From contig JAAZOE010000139.1 of assembly GCA_012797915.1 (NCBI GenBank), positions 1 to 5,267 on the forward strand: a stretch of 5,267 nucleotides of DNA, written 5' to 3'. Origin of the DNA: Candidatus Zixiibacteriota bacterium. Its GTDB lineage: Bacteria; Zixibacteria; MSB-5A5; GN15; JAAZOE01. This document shows, in pieces, positions 1-4,839 of the stretch (positions are counted from its first letter, which is position 1; the number at the start of each line of letters is the position of its first letter). The position numbers were made by a program, and so were the translations under genes. The notes beneath the pieces were generated by a model. That model worked only from the letters and a program-made list of their open reading frames with translations. It ran no database searches and was not told the DNA's origin.

Positions 1-128
1 CCGGCAATCAACGCATCACATGGGACGGTTTAACCGTCGACGGCCAACCGGCGGCCTCGGGCATCTATTTCTACCGCCTCACCGCCGGGGAATATTTTCA
101 AACCCGGAAGATGGTGTTGATGAAATAG
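1..128 (+). CDS. C-terminal end of exported protein with FlgD/T9SS-type C-terminal domain (5' partial)
   Basis: Only the last 41 codons are present; the reading frame begins at base 3 and ends at TAG 126-128. The peptide has a W-D-G motif followed by a D-G-Q-P-A-A-S-G-I-Y-F-Y-R-L turn-strand segment, a short hairpin, and the ending T-R-K-M-V-L-M-K. This matches the last beta strands of FlgD Ig-like domains (WDG, ...SGIYFYRL, ...RKMVLLK) found at the C-terminus of many exported proteins in FCB bacteria. In that group such domains act as sorting signals for a type IX-like secretion route or as cell-surface modules. The body of the protein, and so its real function, lies outside the window. The family call is strong for the domain, but secretion by a T9SS is inferred. 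The gene converges on the minus-strand unit ending at 414. Confidence 0.85.
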   Translation, partial: GNQRITWDGLTVDGQPAASGIYFYRLTAGEYFQTRKMVLMK

Positions 129-185
129 AGGAACAGTGGGGCAGATGTGGATCCGCCACAGGAGGACCGTCCACCAAATGATGTC

Positions 186-210
186 GGGGGGCCGGATTCG
201 ACGGCCTCCC
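186..210 (+). terminator. Strong hairpin downstream of the first gene, possible terminator without a T-run
   Basis: GGGGGGCCG (186-194) pairs with CGGCCTCCC (202-210), giving a 9-bp stem with one G-T wobble around the 7-nt loop GATTCGA. It lies 57 bp after the stop at 128. No T-tract follows (ACCCCAAGTT), so it is not a textbook intrinsic terminator. It may stabilise the 3' end or act with Rho. Confidence 0.4.
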
Positions 211-219
211 ACCCCAAGT

Positions 220-294
220 TTGTCATTCCCGCGCAGGCGGGAATCCATCTTCTGCGGTTATATTCCTGGACCCCCGCCTTCGCGGGGGTGACAA
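220..294. repeat. REP/MITE-like palindrome-pair repeat with terminal inverted repeats
   Basis: Terminal inverted repeats TTGTCA (220-225) and TGACAA (289-294) enclose two hairpins. The left one is TTCCCGC (226-232), loop GCAG, GCGGGAA (237-243). The right one is CCCCCGC (271-277), loop CTTC, GCGGGGG (282-288). The inner flanks GGGAATCCA and TGGACCCCC are also roughly complementary, so the whole 75 bp folds as a mirrored pair. The style GTCATTCCCGCG...GCGGGAATCCA / CTGGA.CCCCGC...GCGGGG.TGACA is a familiar interspersed repeat type seen in many bacterial genomes. Reverse-strand translation yields the spurious peptide M-D-S-R-L-R-G-N-D. No transposase is nearby. Confidence 0.8.
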
Positions 295-316
295 TGCGTA
301 CAAAATGAACCTATTA

Positions 317-349
317 GTCAGGAGCGCTCGCCTTCGGCGGGCTCGTGAC
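317..349. repeat. Second palindromic element, possible bidirectional terminator or interspersed repeat
   Basis: A 33-bp imperfect palindrome. GTCA (317-320) pairs with TGAC (346-349). After a G/G mismatch, GAGC (322-325) pairs with GCTC (341-344). The centre CGCC (329-332), loop TTC, GGCG (336-339) closes it. It lies 22 bp beyond the 220-294 repeat and 64 bp downstream of the transporter's original stop (414-416). It could therefore end minus-strand transcripts, although no clean T-run follows on either strand. Bases 350-413 hold nothing else recognisable. Confidence 0.55.
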
Positions 350-413
350 CTACAACTATGACTTAATTTTCGGTGCAAAGTAGCGGCATTTGTGTGAAGC
401 CGGGCGATTTCGA

Positions 414-1310
414 TTATTCGATGAACAACATGGCGACGCCGATGACGGCGACCACCGCGCCGATCACCGACAGCCAGGTGGGGCGTTCCTTGTGAATGAT
501 CATCGTCAACGGAATAACTAATATCGGCGGCAGGGACATGAGCGTGGCGGCGATTCCAGCCTGGGTTAACTGCACGGCCATCAATCACAGCCAGACTCCG
601 ATGGTCGGGCCGAGAAACGCCGCGCCCATGATGGCGTATGTCGCCCCCCGGGTGCGCAATGCGGCCAAAGTCGCTTTCGTTTCTCCCCGCGTTACGGCGA
701 GAAACCAGATGGCGATGGCGGCGGAGATCATCCGAATCCAGGTAGCCGACATCGGATCGAAGTCGGCCCCCATCCCATGCTTGGCCAGAATCAATCCTCC
801 GGCCTGCCCGGCCGCGCCGCCGATCCCCATCAGGATACCCAGCGCCTTGGAGCCTTCCCGGTTGTCGACCGCGGTGTCGTTCTTCCGGTCCGTCGTCACC
901 CAGCTTACGCCGGCCAGGGTGACGATGATCCCGGCGATGGCCATCAGGCTCAACCGTTCGCCGAGGAAGATGAAGGCCAGAAGGGCGGTCATGAGGGGGG
1001 CCAGCGACATCATGAGCGAGCCCTGCCGGGGCCCCAAAATCACCAAACAACGGAAGTAGAAGGTGTCGCCGATAGACAACCCGACGATGCCGGAAAGGGC
1101 CAGATAGACGACGACGTGTTGTGAGAGTCCCGTAGGGAAGACGGTTCCGAAACGAAGCAGGAGGATGATGGTCAGGAAACACGCGGCAACGAGTATACGG
1201 AGCTTGTTGACGTTATACGAGCCGATCAACCGTCCGGCGATGGAAAAGAGGATGGTTCCGCCCGACCAACAGAGGGAGGTCCCCAGCGCCGCCAATTCCC
1301 CCAGCACCAT
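414..1310 (-). pseudogene. EamA/DMT-family transporter interrupted by an in-frame TGA
   Basis: This is a drug/metabolite transporter-fold inner-membrane permease with two EamA repeats. From ATG 1310 the frame runs 241 codons to TGA at 585-587. It then continues uninterrupted in the same frame for 56 more codons to TAA at 414-416, giving 298 positions, the usual length for ten-helix EamA proteins. Repeat 1 (about 1-138) ends L-G-E-R-L-S...G-I-I-V-T-L-A-G-V. The part after the TGA carries the matching end of repeat 2 (T-L-M-S-L-P-P-I, then H-K-E-R-P-T...I-G-A-V-V-A-V-I-G-V), so the C-terminus clearly belongs to this gene. The stop falls in a W-L-*-L-M segment where relatives commonly have Ser or another small residue. 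A truncated product would lose about the last two helices. It is the last gene of the minus-strand unit, 18 nt after the aminotransferase. A TTG at 1319 could also be read as a start, but the ribosome binding site favours ATG 1310. Substrate unknown. Nonsense mutation, sequencing error and readthrough cannot be told apart here. Confidence 0.85.
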
Positions 1311-1320
1311 ATCGGTCAAT

Positions 1321-1325
1321 TCCCT
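1321..1325 (-). promoter_or_regulatory. Ribosome binding site that decides the EamA start
   Basis: AGGGA on the minus strand sits 10 nt before ATG 1308-1310 but only 1 nt before the in-frame TTG at 1317-1319. The ATG is therefore the likelier start. Confidence 0.55.
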
Positions 1326-1328
1326 GCG

Positions 1329-2483
1329 TCAGGCGCCTTTGGCCGCCTGCTTGAGGACGGCGATCAGGCGATTTATATCGCGGGCGTTGTTGAACAGATG
1401 CGCGGCGACCCGCACGGACCCTTCGCGCATGGCCGTGACGACTCCGGCCTTCAGGAGCTGTTGATGCAAGGGTTTGATGTCACCGTGGGCGGTGGCGAAG
1501 GTCAGGATGGAACTGCGGTGTTTCTTGTCCAGACAACTGGTGATGCGATAATACGGTTCGTTTTCGAGATAGGCGATGAGGCGGTCCAGCAGGCCGTGGT
1601 TGTGCGCCTGAATATCGGCCACGCCCAGTTTATTGATGAAGGTCAAGGCCCAATCGAGGGCCAGGACATGCGCCGCCGGGTAGGTCCCCAATTCGTATTG
1701 CCGGGCCGAGGATTCGAAAGGGCGGCTGAAATCGAGCAGGTTGGACCAGTTGCACTGCCAGTCGACTCCCAGCCAACTGCGCCAGGGGGCGATCATCCGT
1801 TTCTTCATGGCGTCCGAAATATAGAATATTCCCGTCCCCTGCGGCGAAAGCATCCATTTCTGACATCCGGCGGCGGCGATATCCACGTTCCATTTGTGCA
1901 CCTGCATCGGCTCCGCCCCGGCTCCTTGGATGGCATCGACCACGAAAAAGAGATTCCGTTCGCGGCAGATTTTGCCCAACGTTGTCAGGTCGTTCTTGTA
2001 GCCGTTGAAGAACTGCACGAAGGACAACGACAGGACCCTGGTCCGGTGAGTGATCGACTGCTCGAACAGGTCGATATCGAAGCAGCCGTTCTTGTTTTTA
2101 AGAAGAGTGACTTTAATGCCCCGTTGCCGCAGTCCCAGCCAGGGGTAGACGTTGGCCGGGAATTCGACGTCGGAAAGCAATACCTCATCGCCGGGCTTCA
2201 GGGGCAGGCCGAAGGCGGCGAGGTTAATCCCGAAGGTGGTGTTGAAACCGAACCCGGCTTCATCCTCCCGACAACCGAATATAGTTGCGGCGTTTTTTCG
2301 GATCCGGTCGAGGGTATCGAACAGTTCCATCTGGCCGCCGATTCCGGCCATCCGGGCGGTTTGGTAATGGGCGTCCATAACCTGGTAGGCGGGGGTCGCC
2401 AAGGGGCCATTGGAGGCGGTGTTAAAATAAGCGGTCTTCCTCGTGTGGGGGAAGAGCTTGCGTACGGCCGCGACGTTAAGCAT
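1329..2483 (-). CDS. Class-V aminotransferase-fold PLP-dependent enzyme
   Basis: A complete 384-residue cytosolic fold-type I PLP enzyme of the class-V group (cysteine desulfurase / isopenicillin-N epimerase / kynureninase-like). Visible landmarks in order: F-N-T-A-S-N-G-P-L near residues 20-28 (substrate-side N-terminus); F-N-T-T-F-G-I-N-L at 80-88 (phosphate-binding region); S-F-V-Q-F-F-N-G-Y-K-N-D at 154-165; V-V-D-A-I-Q-G-A-G at 181-189, with D183 expected to bind the pyridine nitrogen; G-C-Q-K-W-M-L-S-P-Q-G-T-G at 206-218, with K209 the expected Schiff-base lysine; S-W-L-G-V-D at 236-241; and the C-terminal R-E-G-S-V-R-V-A-A-H-L-F-N-N at 353-366, with R358 as likely carboxylate binder. 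All key residues are present. The start ATG 2483 has AGGAG at 2491-2495, 7 nt upstream, overlapping the stop of the preceding gene, which points to translational coupling. It ends in TGA. No cysteine-desulfurase-type active-site Cys loop is evident, so a sulfur-transfer role is not supported. The actual reaction and substrate cannot be assigned. Confidence 0.9.
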   Translation of the reverse strand: MLNVAAVRKLFPHTRKTAYFNTASNGPLATPAYQVMDAHYQTARMAGIGGQMELFDTLDRIRKNAATIFGCREDEAGFGFNTTFGINLAAFGLPLKPGDEVLLSDVEFPANVYPWLGLRQRGIKVTLLKNKNGCFDIDLFEQSITHRTRVLSLSFVQFFNGYKNDLTTLGKICRERNLFFVVDAIQGAGAEPMQVHKWNVDIAAAGCQKWMLSPQGTGIFYISDAMKKRMIAPWRSWLGVDWQCNWSNLLDFSRPFESSARQYELGTYPAAHVLALDWALTFINKLGVADIQAHNHGLLDRLIAYLENEPYYRITSCLDKKHRSSILTFATAHGDIKPLHQQLLKAGVVTAMREGSVRVAAHLFNNARDINRLIAVLKQAAKGA

Positions 2484-2493
2484 GGGACGGCTC

Positions 2494-2913
2494 CTAAAGA
2501 ACGTAGATATAGGCGATGATGCCGTAGATCAGCACCAACTTAATCAAATACCCTGCCAGATGAAAGAGGGTGTAGGCCAGAGGTATCTTGATCCGCATCA
2601 GGGAGGCGGTGGAGTACGGGACGATCCCCATGATGAACAGGTACAGGGCCAGGACGATGCCCGCGCGGACACCATAAAATGGAATCAGGACATAGGCCCA
2701 GCTGTAGACGACCGAGGGGAGGGCCACCAGAAAGGCAAACTGCGAGACGAAGCGGGAAACGAAATACCCCGATCCCATCGGCTCCACCAAGTCGGCCGGC
2801 AGTTTGGCGGTCAGGTTCAGTTTCTTTTCCAGGTGATACCAGATCAGTTCGATCGCGAACAGGGCGATTCCGCCCCAGAGCAGGCAGGTCAACAGAAGTT
2901 TCACGCTGATCAT
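2494..2913 (-). CDS. Unrecognised four-helix integral membrane protein
   Basis: A 139-residue protein that I cannot place in a named family. Four hydrophobic segments are visible, at about residues 4-24, 55-78, 84-101 and 112-138. Between the first two lies a charged loop with Y-H-L-E-K-K and a D-L-V-E-P-M-G-S-G-Y-F-V-S-R-F stretch; the glycine-rich G-S-G-Y-F and the later G-I-V-P-Y-S motif look like conserved positions. E22 lies at the end of the first helix. The start chosen is ATG 2911-2913, which overlaps the TGA of the SDR gene as ATGA and has AGGGG 8 nt upstream. An in-frame ATG at 2940 would add nine residues (M-V-P-T-P-G-V-V-V) but has a poorer ribosome binding site. Its place between an SDR and a PLP enzyme with near-zero spacing implies co-translation and a shared pathway, perhaps anchoring the enzymes or moving a lipid-like intermediate. 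That role is inference only. Confidence 0.8.
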   Translation of the reverse strand: MISVKLLLTCLLWGGIALFAIELIWYHLEKKLNLTAKLPADLVEPMGSGYFVSRFVSQFAFLVALPSVVYSWAYVLIPFYGVRAGIVLALYLFIMGIVPYSTASLMRIKIPLAYTLFHLAGYLIKLVLIYGIIAYIYVL

Positions 2914-3905
2914 GACAACCACCCCTGGCGTCGGTACCATTCCAAGGTGAGTTTGGCCCCGGCGGCAAAATCGACTGCGGTGACAAATCCCAATTGGGCC
3001 TGGGCTTTGGAGACATCCAGTTTCCAGTCGGCGGTCATTTCCCGGACCTTTTCGCGGGAAAAAATCGGCGGTTGTCCAACGATACGTCCCAGTAATTCGC
3101 CCATGACCGCCGCCAGATACATGACCCAGCGGGGGACCGACAGGCGCAAACCCTTTCGGCCGGTCAGTTCGCCGATACAGTCGATCAATTCCCGGAGGGT
3201 ATGGGCTTCCTCGTCGGCGATGTAGTACGCCTCCCCTTTACCCCGGGCGGCTTCCATAGCCACATTGATTGCCTGCGCCAGGTCATCGACATAGACCATC
3301 TGCACCCGGTTGCGTCCGCCGGCGAGATACGGCCGGAAGCCGCGGTTGATGAGTCGGAACAGCGTGAGAATCGCCTCATCGCCGGGGCCATAGACCGCCG
3401 GGGGGCGGATAATCGTAATCGGAATTTCGTTGAAAAACGGCACCAGGACCTTTTCCCCGGCCAGTTTCGAGCGGCCGTAGGTCGTGATCGGGGCCGGAGG
3501 ATCGTCCTCGTGCCGGGCCAGGCCGTGCGATGGTCCGGTGGCGGCGGCCGAGGAGACATAGACGAATTTTTTCAGGCGGGGATTGTGGCGCCGGACGGCG
3601 GTGATCAGGTTATAAGTTCCCCGCTCGTTGACCTCGCGGAAAGTCGCCTCGTTGCGGGCGGCGGTCAACCCGGCCAGGTGGATGACATAGTCGACATCCT
3701 TGACCGCTCCGGCCAGCGATTCCGGTCGGGTGATATCGCCGATGGTTTTGGAATAGGGGATGCCCGTCAGCAGGCCCAAGTCGGAGGTTTCGCGGCAGAT
3801 GATCCGGATGGCGTACCCGGAGTCGAACATCAGACGGCAAACCCGGCTGCCGATGAAGCCGTTGGCGCCGGTGACCAGAACCGTCTTGATGTCGTTTCCC
3901 TGCAT
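2910..3905 (-). CDS. NAD(P)-dependent epimerase/dehydratase, extended SDR family
   Basis: A complete 331-residue Rossmann-fold enzyme. Key sites: T-G-A-N-G-F-I-G at 12-19 (GxxGxxG dinucleotide loop); G-D-I-T near 56-59; I-H-L-A-G at 75-79; Y-V-S-S-A at 116-120 with the catalytic serine; Y143-G-R-S-K147, the YxxxK catalytic pair; R-P-P-A-V-Y-G-P at 167-174; V-D-D-L-A-Q-A at 206-212. The C-terminal substrate part ends Y-R-R-Q-G-W-L-S, like many 3-beta-HSD/HpnA-like sugar or lipid epimerase-dehydratases. All catalytic residues are intact, so it should oxidise, reduce or epimerise a hydroxyl/keto group using NAD(P). The frame stays open upstream to 4376, but the extra stretch is not SDR-like. ATG 3905 puts the Rossmann loop at residue 12, as expected. 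There is no good Shine-Dalgarno; a promoter lies immediately upstream. It is the first gene of the four-gene unit and shares ATGA with the next gene. A bacterial ceramide-reductase-like role (CerR is also in this superfamily) is possible, but no serine palmitoyltransferase is present to support it. Confidence 0.9.
   Translation of the reverse strand: MQGNDIKTVLVTGANGFIGSRVCRLMFDSGYAIRIICRETSDLGLLTGIPYSKTIGDITRPESLAGAVKDVDYVIHLAGLTAARNEATFREVNERGTYNLITAVRRHNPRLKKFVYVSSAAATGPSHGLARHEDDPPAPITTYGRSKLAGEKVLVPFFNEIPITIIRPPAVYGPGDEAILTLFRLINRGFRPYLAGGRNRVQMVYVDDLAQAINVAMEAARGKGEAYYIADEEAHTLRELIDCIGELTGRKGLRLSVPRWVMYLAAVMGELLGRIVGQPPIFSREKVREMTADWKLDVSKAQAQLGFVTAVDFAAGAKLTLEWYRRQGWLS
2922..2926 (-). 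promoter_or_regulatory. Ribosome binding site deciding the membrane-protein start
   Basis: AGGGG on the minus strand lies inside the 3' end of the SDR gene, 8 nt before ATG 2911-2913. It supports the ATGA-coupled start over the ATG at 2940. Confidence 0.5.
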
Positions 3906-3912
3906 GCGGCCT

Positions 3913-3941
3913 AATCTATACGGCAGGCGCCGGCTTATCAA
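3913..3941 (-). promoter_or_regulatory. Putative sigma-70-type promoter of the SDR operon
   Basis: On the minus strand TTGATA (3941-3936) is followed by a 17-bp spacer and TAGATT (3918-3913). The -10 box ends only 7 nt before ATG 3905, so transcription would start at or next to the start codon, giving a leaderless mRNA. This fits the lack of a clear Shine-Dalgarno. It rests on box matching only. Confidence 0.45.
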
Positions 3942-4116
3942 GAAAAACCGCGATAAATACGCTCCAAAAGGCGGTTGTCCTGCCTGTATCGCGGAGTCGG
4001 CGAACGGCCGGTTTCCTTGCGGAATCGCAAAAATACGCGGAGGTCGGCGGCAAAGCGCCGGGGAAGAACCGGCGAAGCCGTTGGGGGACATGGCCGCCGG
4101 AGGAGGCAAATTATAT

Positions 4117-4135
4117 ATGGATAAATTTAATCCAT
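4117..4135. promoter_or_regulatory. Operator-like palindrome in an AT-rich island
   Basis: ATGGAT (4117-4122) and ATCCAT (4130-4135) are perfect inverted repeats around the AT-only centre AAATTTA. The 19 bp lie in the only AT-rich patch of this divergent spacer. The geometry fits binding by a dimeric regulator, but no regulator gene is in the window. Confidence 0.3.
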
Positions 4136-4208
4136 TATGGAACTTTTGACTGCGGGGCGGGTTAAAGGGAATACCCGAACGCGGACGATTATCGGCCACC
4201 GCCGTTTT

Positions 4209-4239
4209 TTGACGGGGCGGAGAATCGTGCGCATAAAAT
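4209..4239 (+). promoter_or_regulatory. Putative promoter of the HMA-domain gene
   Basis: TTGACG (4209-4214) serves as -35 with either CATAAA (4232-4237, 17-bp spacer) or the better-matching TAAAAT (4234-4239, 19-bp spacer) as -10. Start of transcription near 4246 would leave a leader of about 23 nt carrying AGGAG at 4258-4262. A 19-bp spacer is typical of MerR-family metal-responsive promoters, but the spacer shows no clear dyad, so metal control is not supported. Confidence 0.5.
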
Positions 4240-4268
4240 CTGTCGAGCCTTGAAGGTAGGAGAAAGAT

Positions 4269-4742
4269 ATGAAAAAGCTCAGTATCATGGCGATGACACT
4301 CACCACGGGCGCGTTGATCGCCCTCGGCGGTTTTTCCGCGGCCATGGCTTGTCCCGGTTCCGCGAAGACGGCTCAAAGCTGTCCGACGAGCGGGAAGGCA
4401 TCGGCTCTGAAGGCGCCGGTCAAGCCGGGATTCGAGGCGGTCGTTTTAACCGTCACCAATATGACCTCGAACGAAAGCGTCGACAAGGTGACCAAGTCTC
4501 TGACGGCGATCGGCGGCGTGGATGAAGTTGCCGCCGATGCTTCCGCCGGTTGCGTCACGGTTGCCTACGACCCGTCGAAGACCAAGCCGGACCAGTTCAT
4601 CTCGGCGGTGTCCAAGGCCGGTTGCCCGGCGAAGTTGGCGGTCATGGACGACAAGGTGATGCCGGCCAAGGCGGCCGACATGGGAGCCGAAGCCGGCGGC
4701 TCCTGTGAGAACAAGGCCGAAGCGATGGCGCCGGCACGCTGA
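4269..4742 (+). CDS. Secreted HMA-fold protein with SxxS in place of the CxxC metal motif
   Basis: A 157-residue exported protein. Residues 1-27 are a clear signal peptide: MKK, a hydrophobic core, then A-M-A before C28. The A-x-A site suggests signal peptidase I, since the residues before C28 do not form a good lipobox. A short Cys/Lys/Ser-rich linker (C28, C38) leads to one heavy-metal-associated beta-alpha-beta-beta-alpha-beta domain at about 55-125: V-V-L-T-V-T-N-M-T strand, S-N-E-S-V-D-K-V helix start, I-G-G-V-D-E-V, G-C-V-T-V-A-Y-D-P, F-I-S-A-V-S-K-A-G-C-P-A-K-L. The copper-binding M-T-C-x-x-C-V of CopZ/Atx1-type domains is here M-T-S67-N-E-S70-V, so the usual ligands are missing. Cysteines instead occur at C95 and C119. 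The tail is Ala/Met/Glu-rich with C146. ATG 4269 has AGGAG 6 nt upstream. The gene is monocistronic, with its own promoter and terminator. Likely periplasmic or surface-exposed; metal binding is uncertain. Confidence 0.88.
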   Translation: MKKLSIMAMTLTTGALIALGGFSAAMACPGSAKTAQSCPTSGKASALKAPVKPGFEAVVLTVTNMTSNESVDKVTKSLTAIGGVDEVAADASAGCVTVAYDPSKTKPDQFISAVSKAGCPAKLAVMDDKVMPAKAADMGAEAGGSCENKAEAMAPAR

Positions 4743-4768
4743 TCCTATCGCGTGGAGACTCATGAAGG

Positions 4769-4799
4769 GCGGAAGAATCGAACCGGTTCTTCCGCTTTT
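4769..4799 (+). terminator. Rho-independent terminator after the HMA gene
   Basis: GCGGAAGAA (4769-4777) pairs perfectly with TTCTTCCGC (4787-4795) around the 9-nt loop TCGAACCGG, followed at once by TTTT (4796-4799). A/G bases just 5' of the stem can pair with that T-run. It starts 26 nt after the TGA at 4740-4742. The reverse strand lacks a T-tract, so it acts in the plus direction. Confidence 0.88.
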
Positions 4800-4802
4800 C
4801 CT

Positions 4803-4831
4803 TTGGCGCGCAGGGGAAAGGACGCTATATT
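4803..4831 (+). promoter_or_regulatory. Putative sigma-70-type promoter of the PorV-like gene
   Basis: TTGGCG (4803-4808), a 17-bp spacer, then TATATT (4826-4831; five of six bases match TATAAT). The box ends 8 nt before ATG 4840, so transcription would start at about the start codon. The gene lacks a well-placed Shine-Dalgarno: the purine run GGGGAAAGGA ends about 18 nt upstream, inside the promoter spacer. Confidence 0.5.
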
Positions 4832-4839
4832 TGGGTACC

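Larger units (their letters stand above)
3906..4268. other. Divergent intergenic region between the SDR operon and the HMA gene
   Basis: These 363 bp separate two outward-facing units. Contents: the SDR promoter at the left edge; a GC hairpin CGCCGG (4056-4061), loop GGAAGAA, CCGGCG (4069-4074), with no T-run on either strand; an AT-rich island at about 4109-4142 with an operator-like palindrome; a weak dyad CGGGT (4158-4162) / ACCCG (4173-4177); a short hairpin CGGC-CACC-GCCG (4193-4204) directly followed by six T; and the HMA promoter. Both strands have open frames here (for example the upstream extension of the SDR frame), but their peptides show no domain and no ribosome binding site. I see no convincing gene. 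Confidence 0.6.

Noticed and set aside
30..248. Minus-strand 72-codon frame starting M-D-S-R-L-R-G-N-D
   Set aside because: The first residues are the translation of the palindromic repeat, a known source of false small proteins. It runs antisense over the tail of the first gene and shows no domain.
540..590. Selenocysteine at the transporter TGA
   Set aside because: No convincing SECIS-type stem-loop follows the TGA, and EamA transporters have no redox centre at this position where a small residue is expected.
223..1182. Minus-strand 319-codon frame overlapping the transporter
   Set aside because: Arg/His/Gly-rich peptide in a second frame of the EamA gene with no family resemblance; its end is inside the repeat. 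It is a shadow of GC-rich coding DNA.
1398..2519. Plus-strand 373-codon frame opposite the aminotransferase
   Set aside because: The minus frame has all PLP-enzyme motifs, a strong ribosome binding site and operon spacing. The opposite frame has none and is explained by GC-rich codon structure.
3987..4049. Imperfect direct repeat GCGGAG-TCGGCG spaced by 46 bp
   Set aside because: Only about 12 matching GC-rich bases in two copies; expected by chance in this composition.
3760..4149. Plus-strand 129-codon frame in the divergent spacer
   Set aside because: Half of it lies antisense to the SDR; no ribosome binding site and no domain, although it has a few CxxC-like cysteines.
4269..4352. Lipoprotein signal for the HMA protein at C28
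   Set aside because: The residues before C28 (A-M-A) do not fit a normal lipobox; signal peptidase I cleavage is likelier, though not certain.
3906..4376. N-terminal extension of the SDR by 157 codons
   Set aside because: The extension has no domain and runs antisense into the HMA gene and over its promoter. The Rossmann loop would begin unusually late; ATG 3905 is the natural start.
414..4742. Genome-wide UGA reassignment (to Gly or Trp)
   Set aside because: Three other genes end properly at TGA (aminotransferase, SDR, HMA protein), one of them in an ATGA overlap with the next gene.
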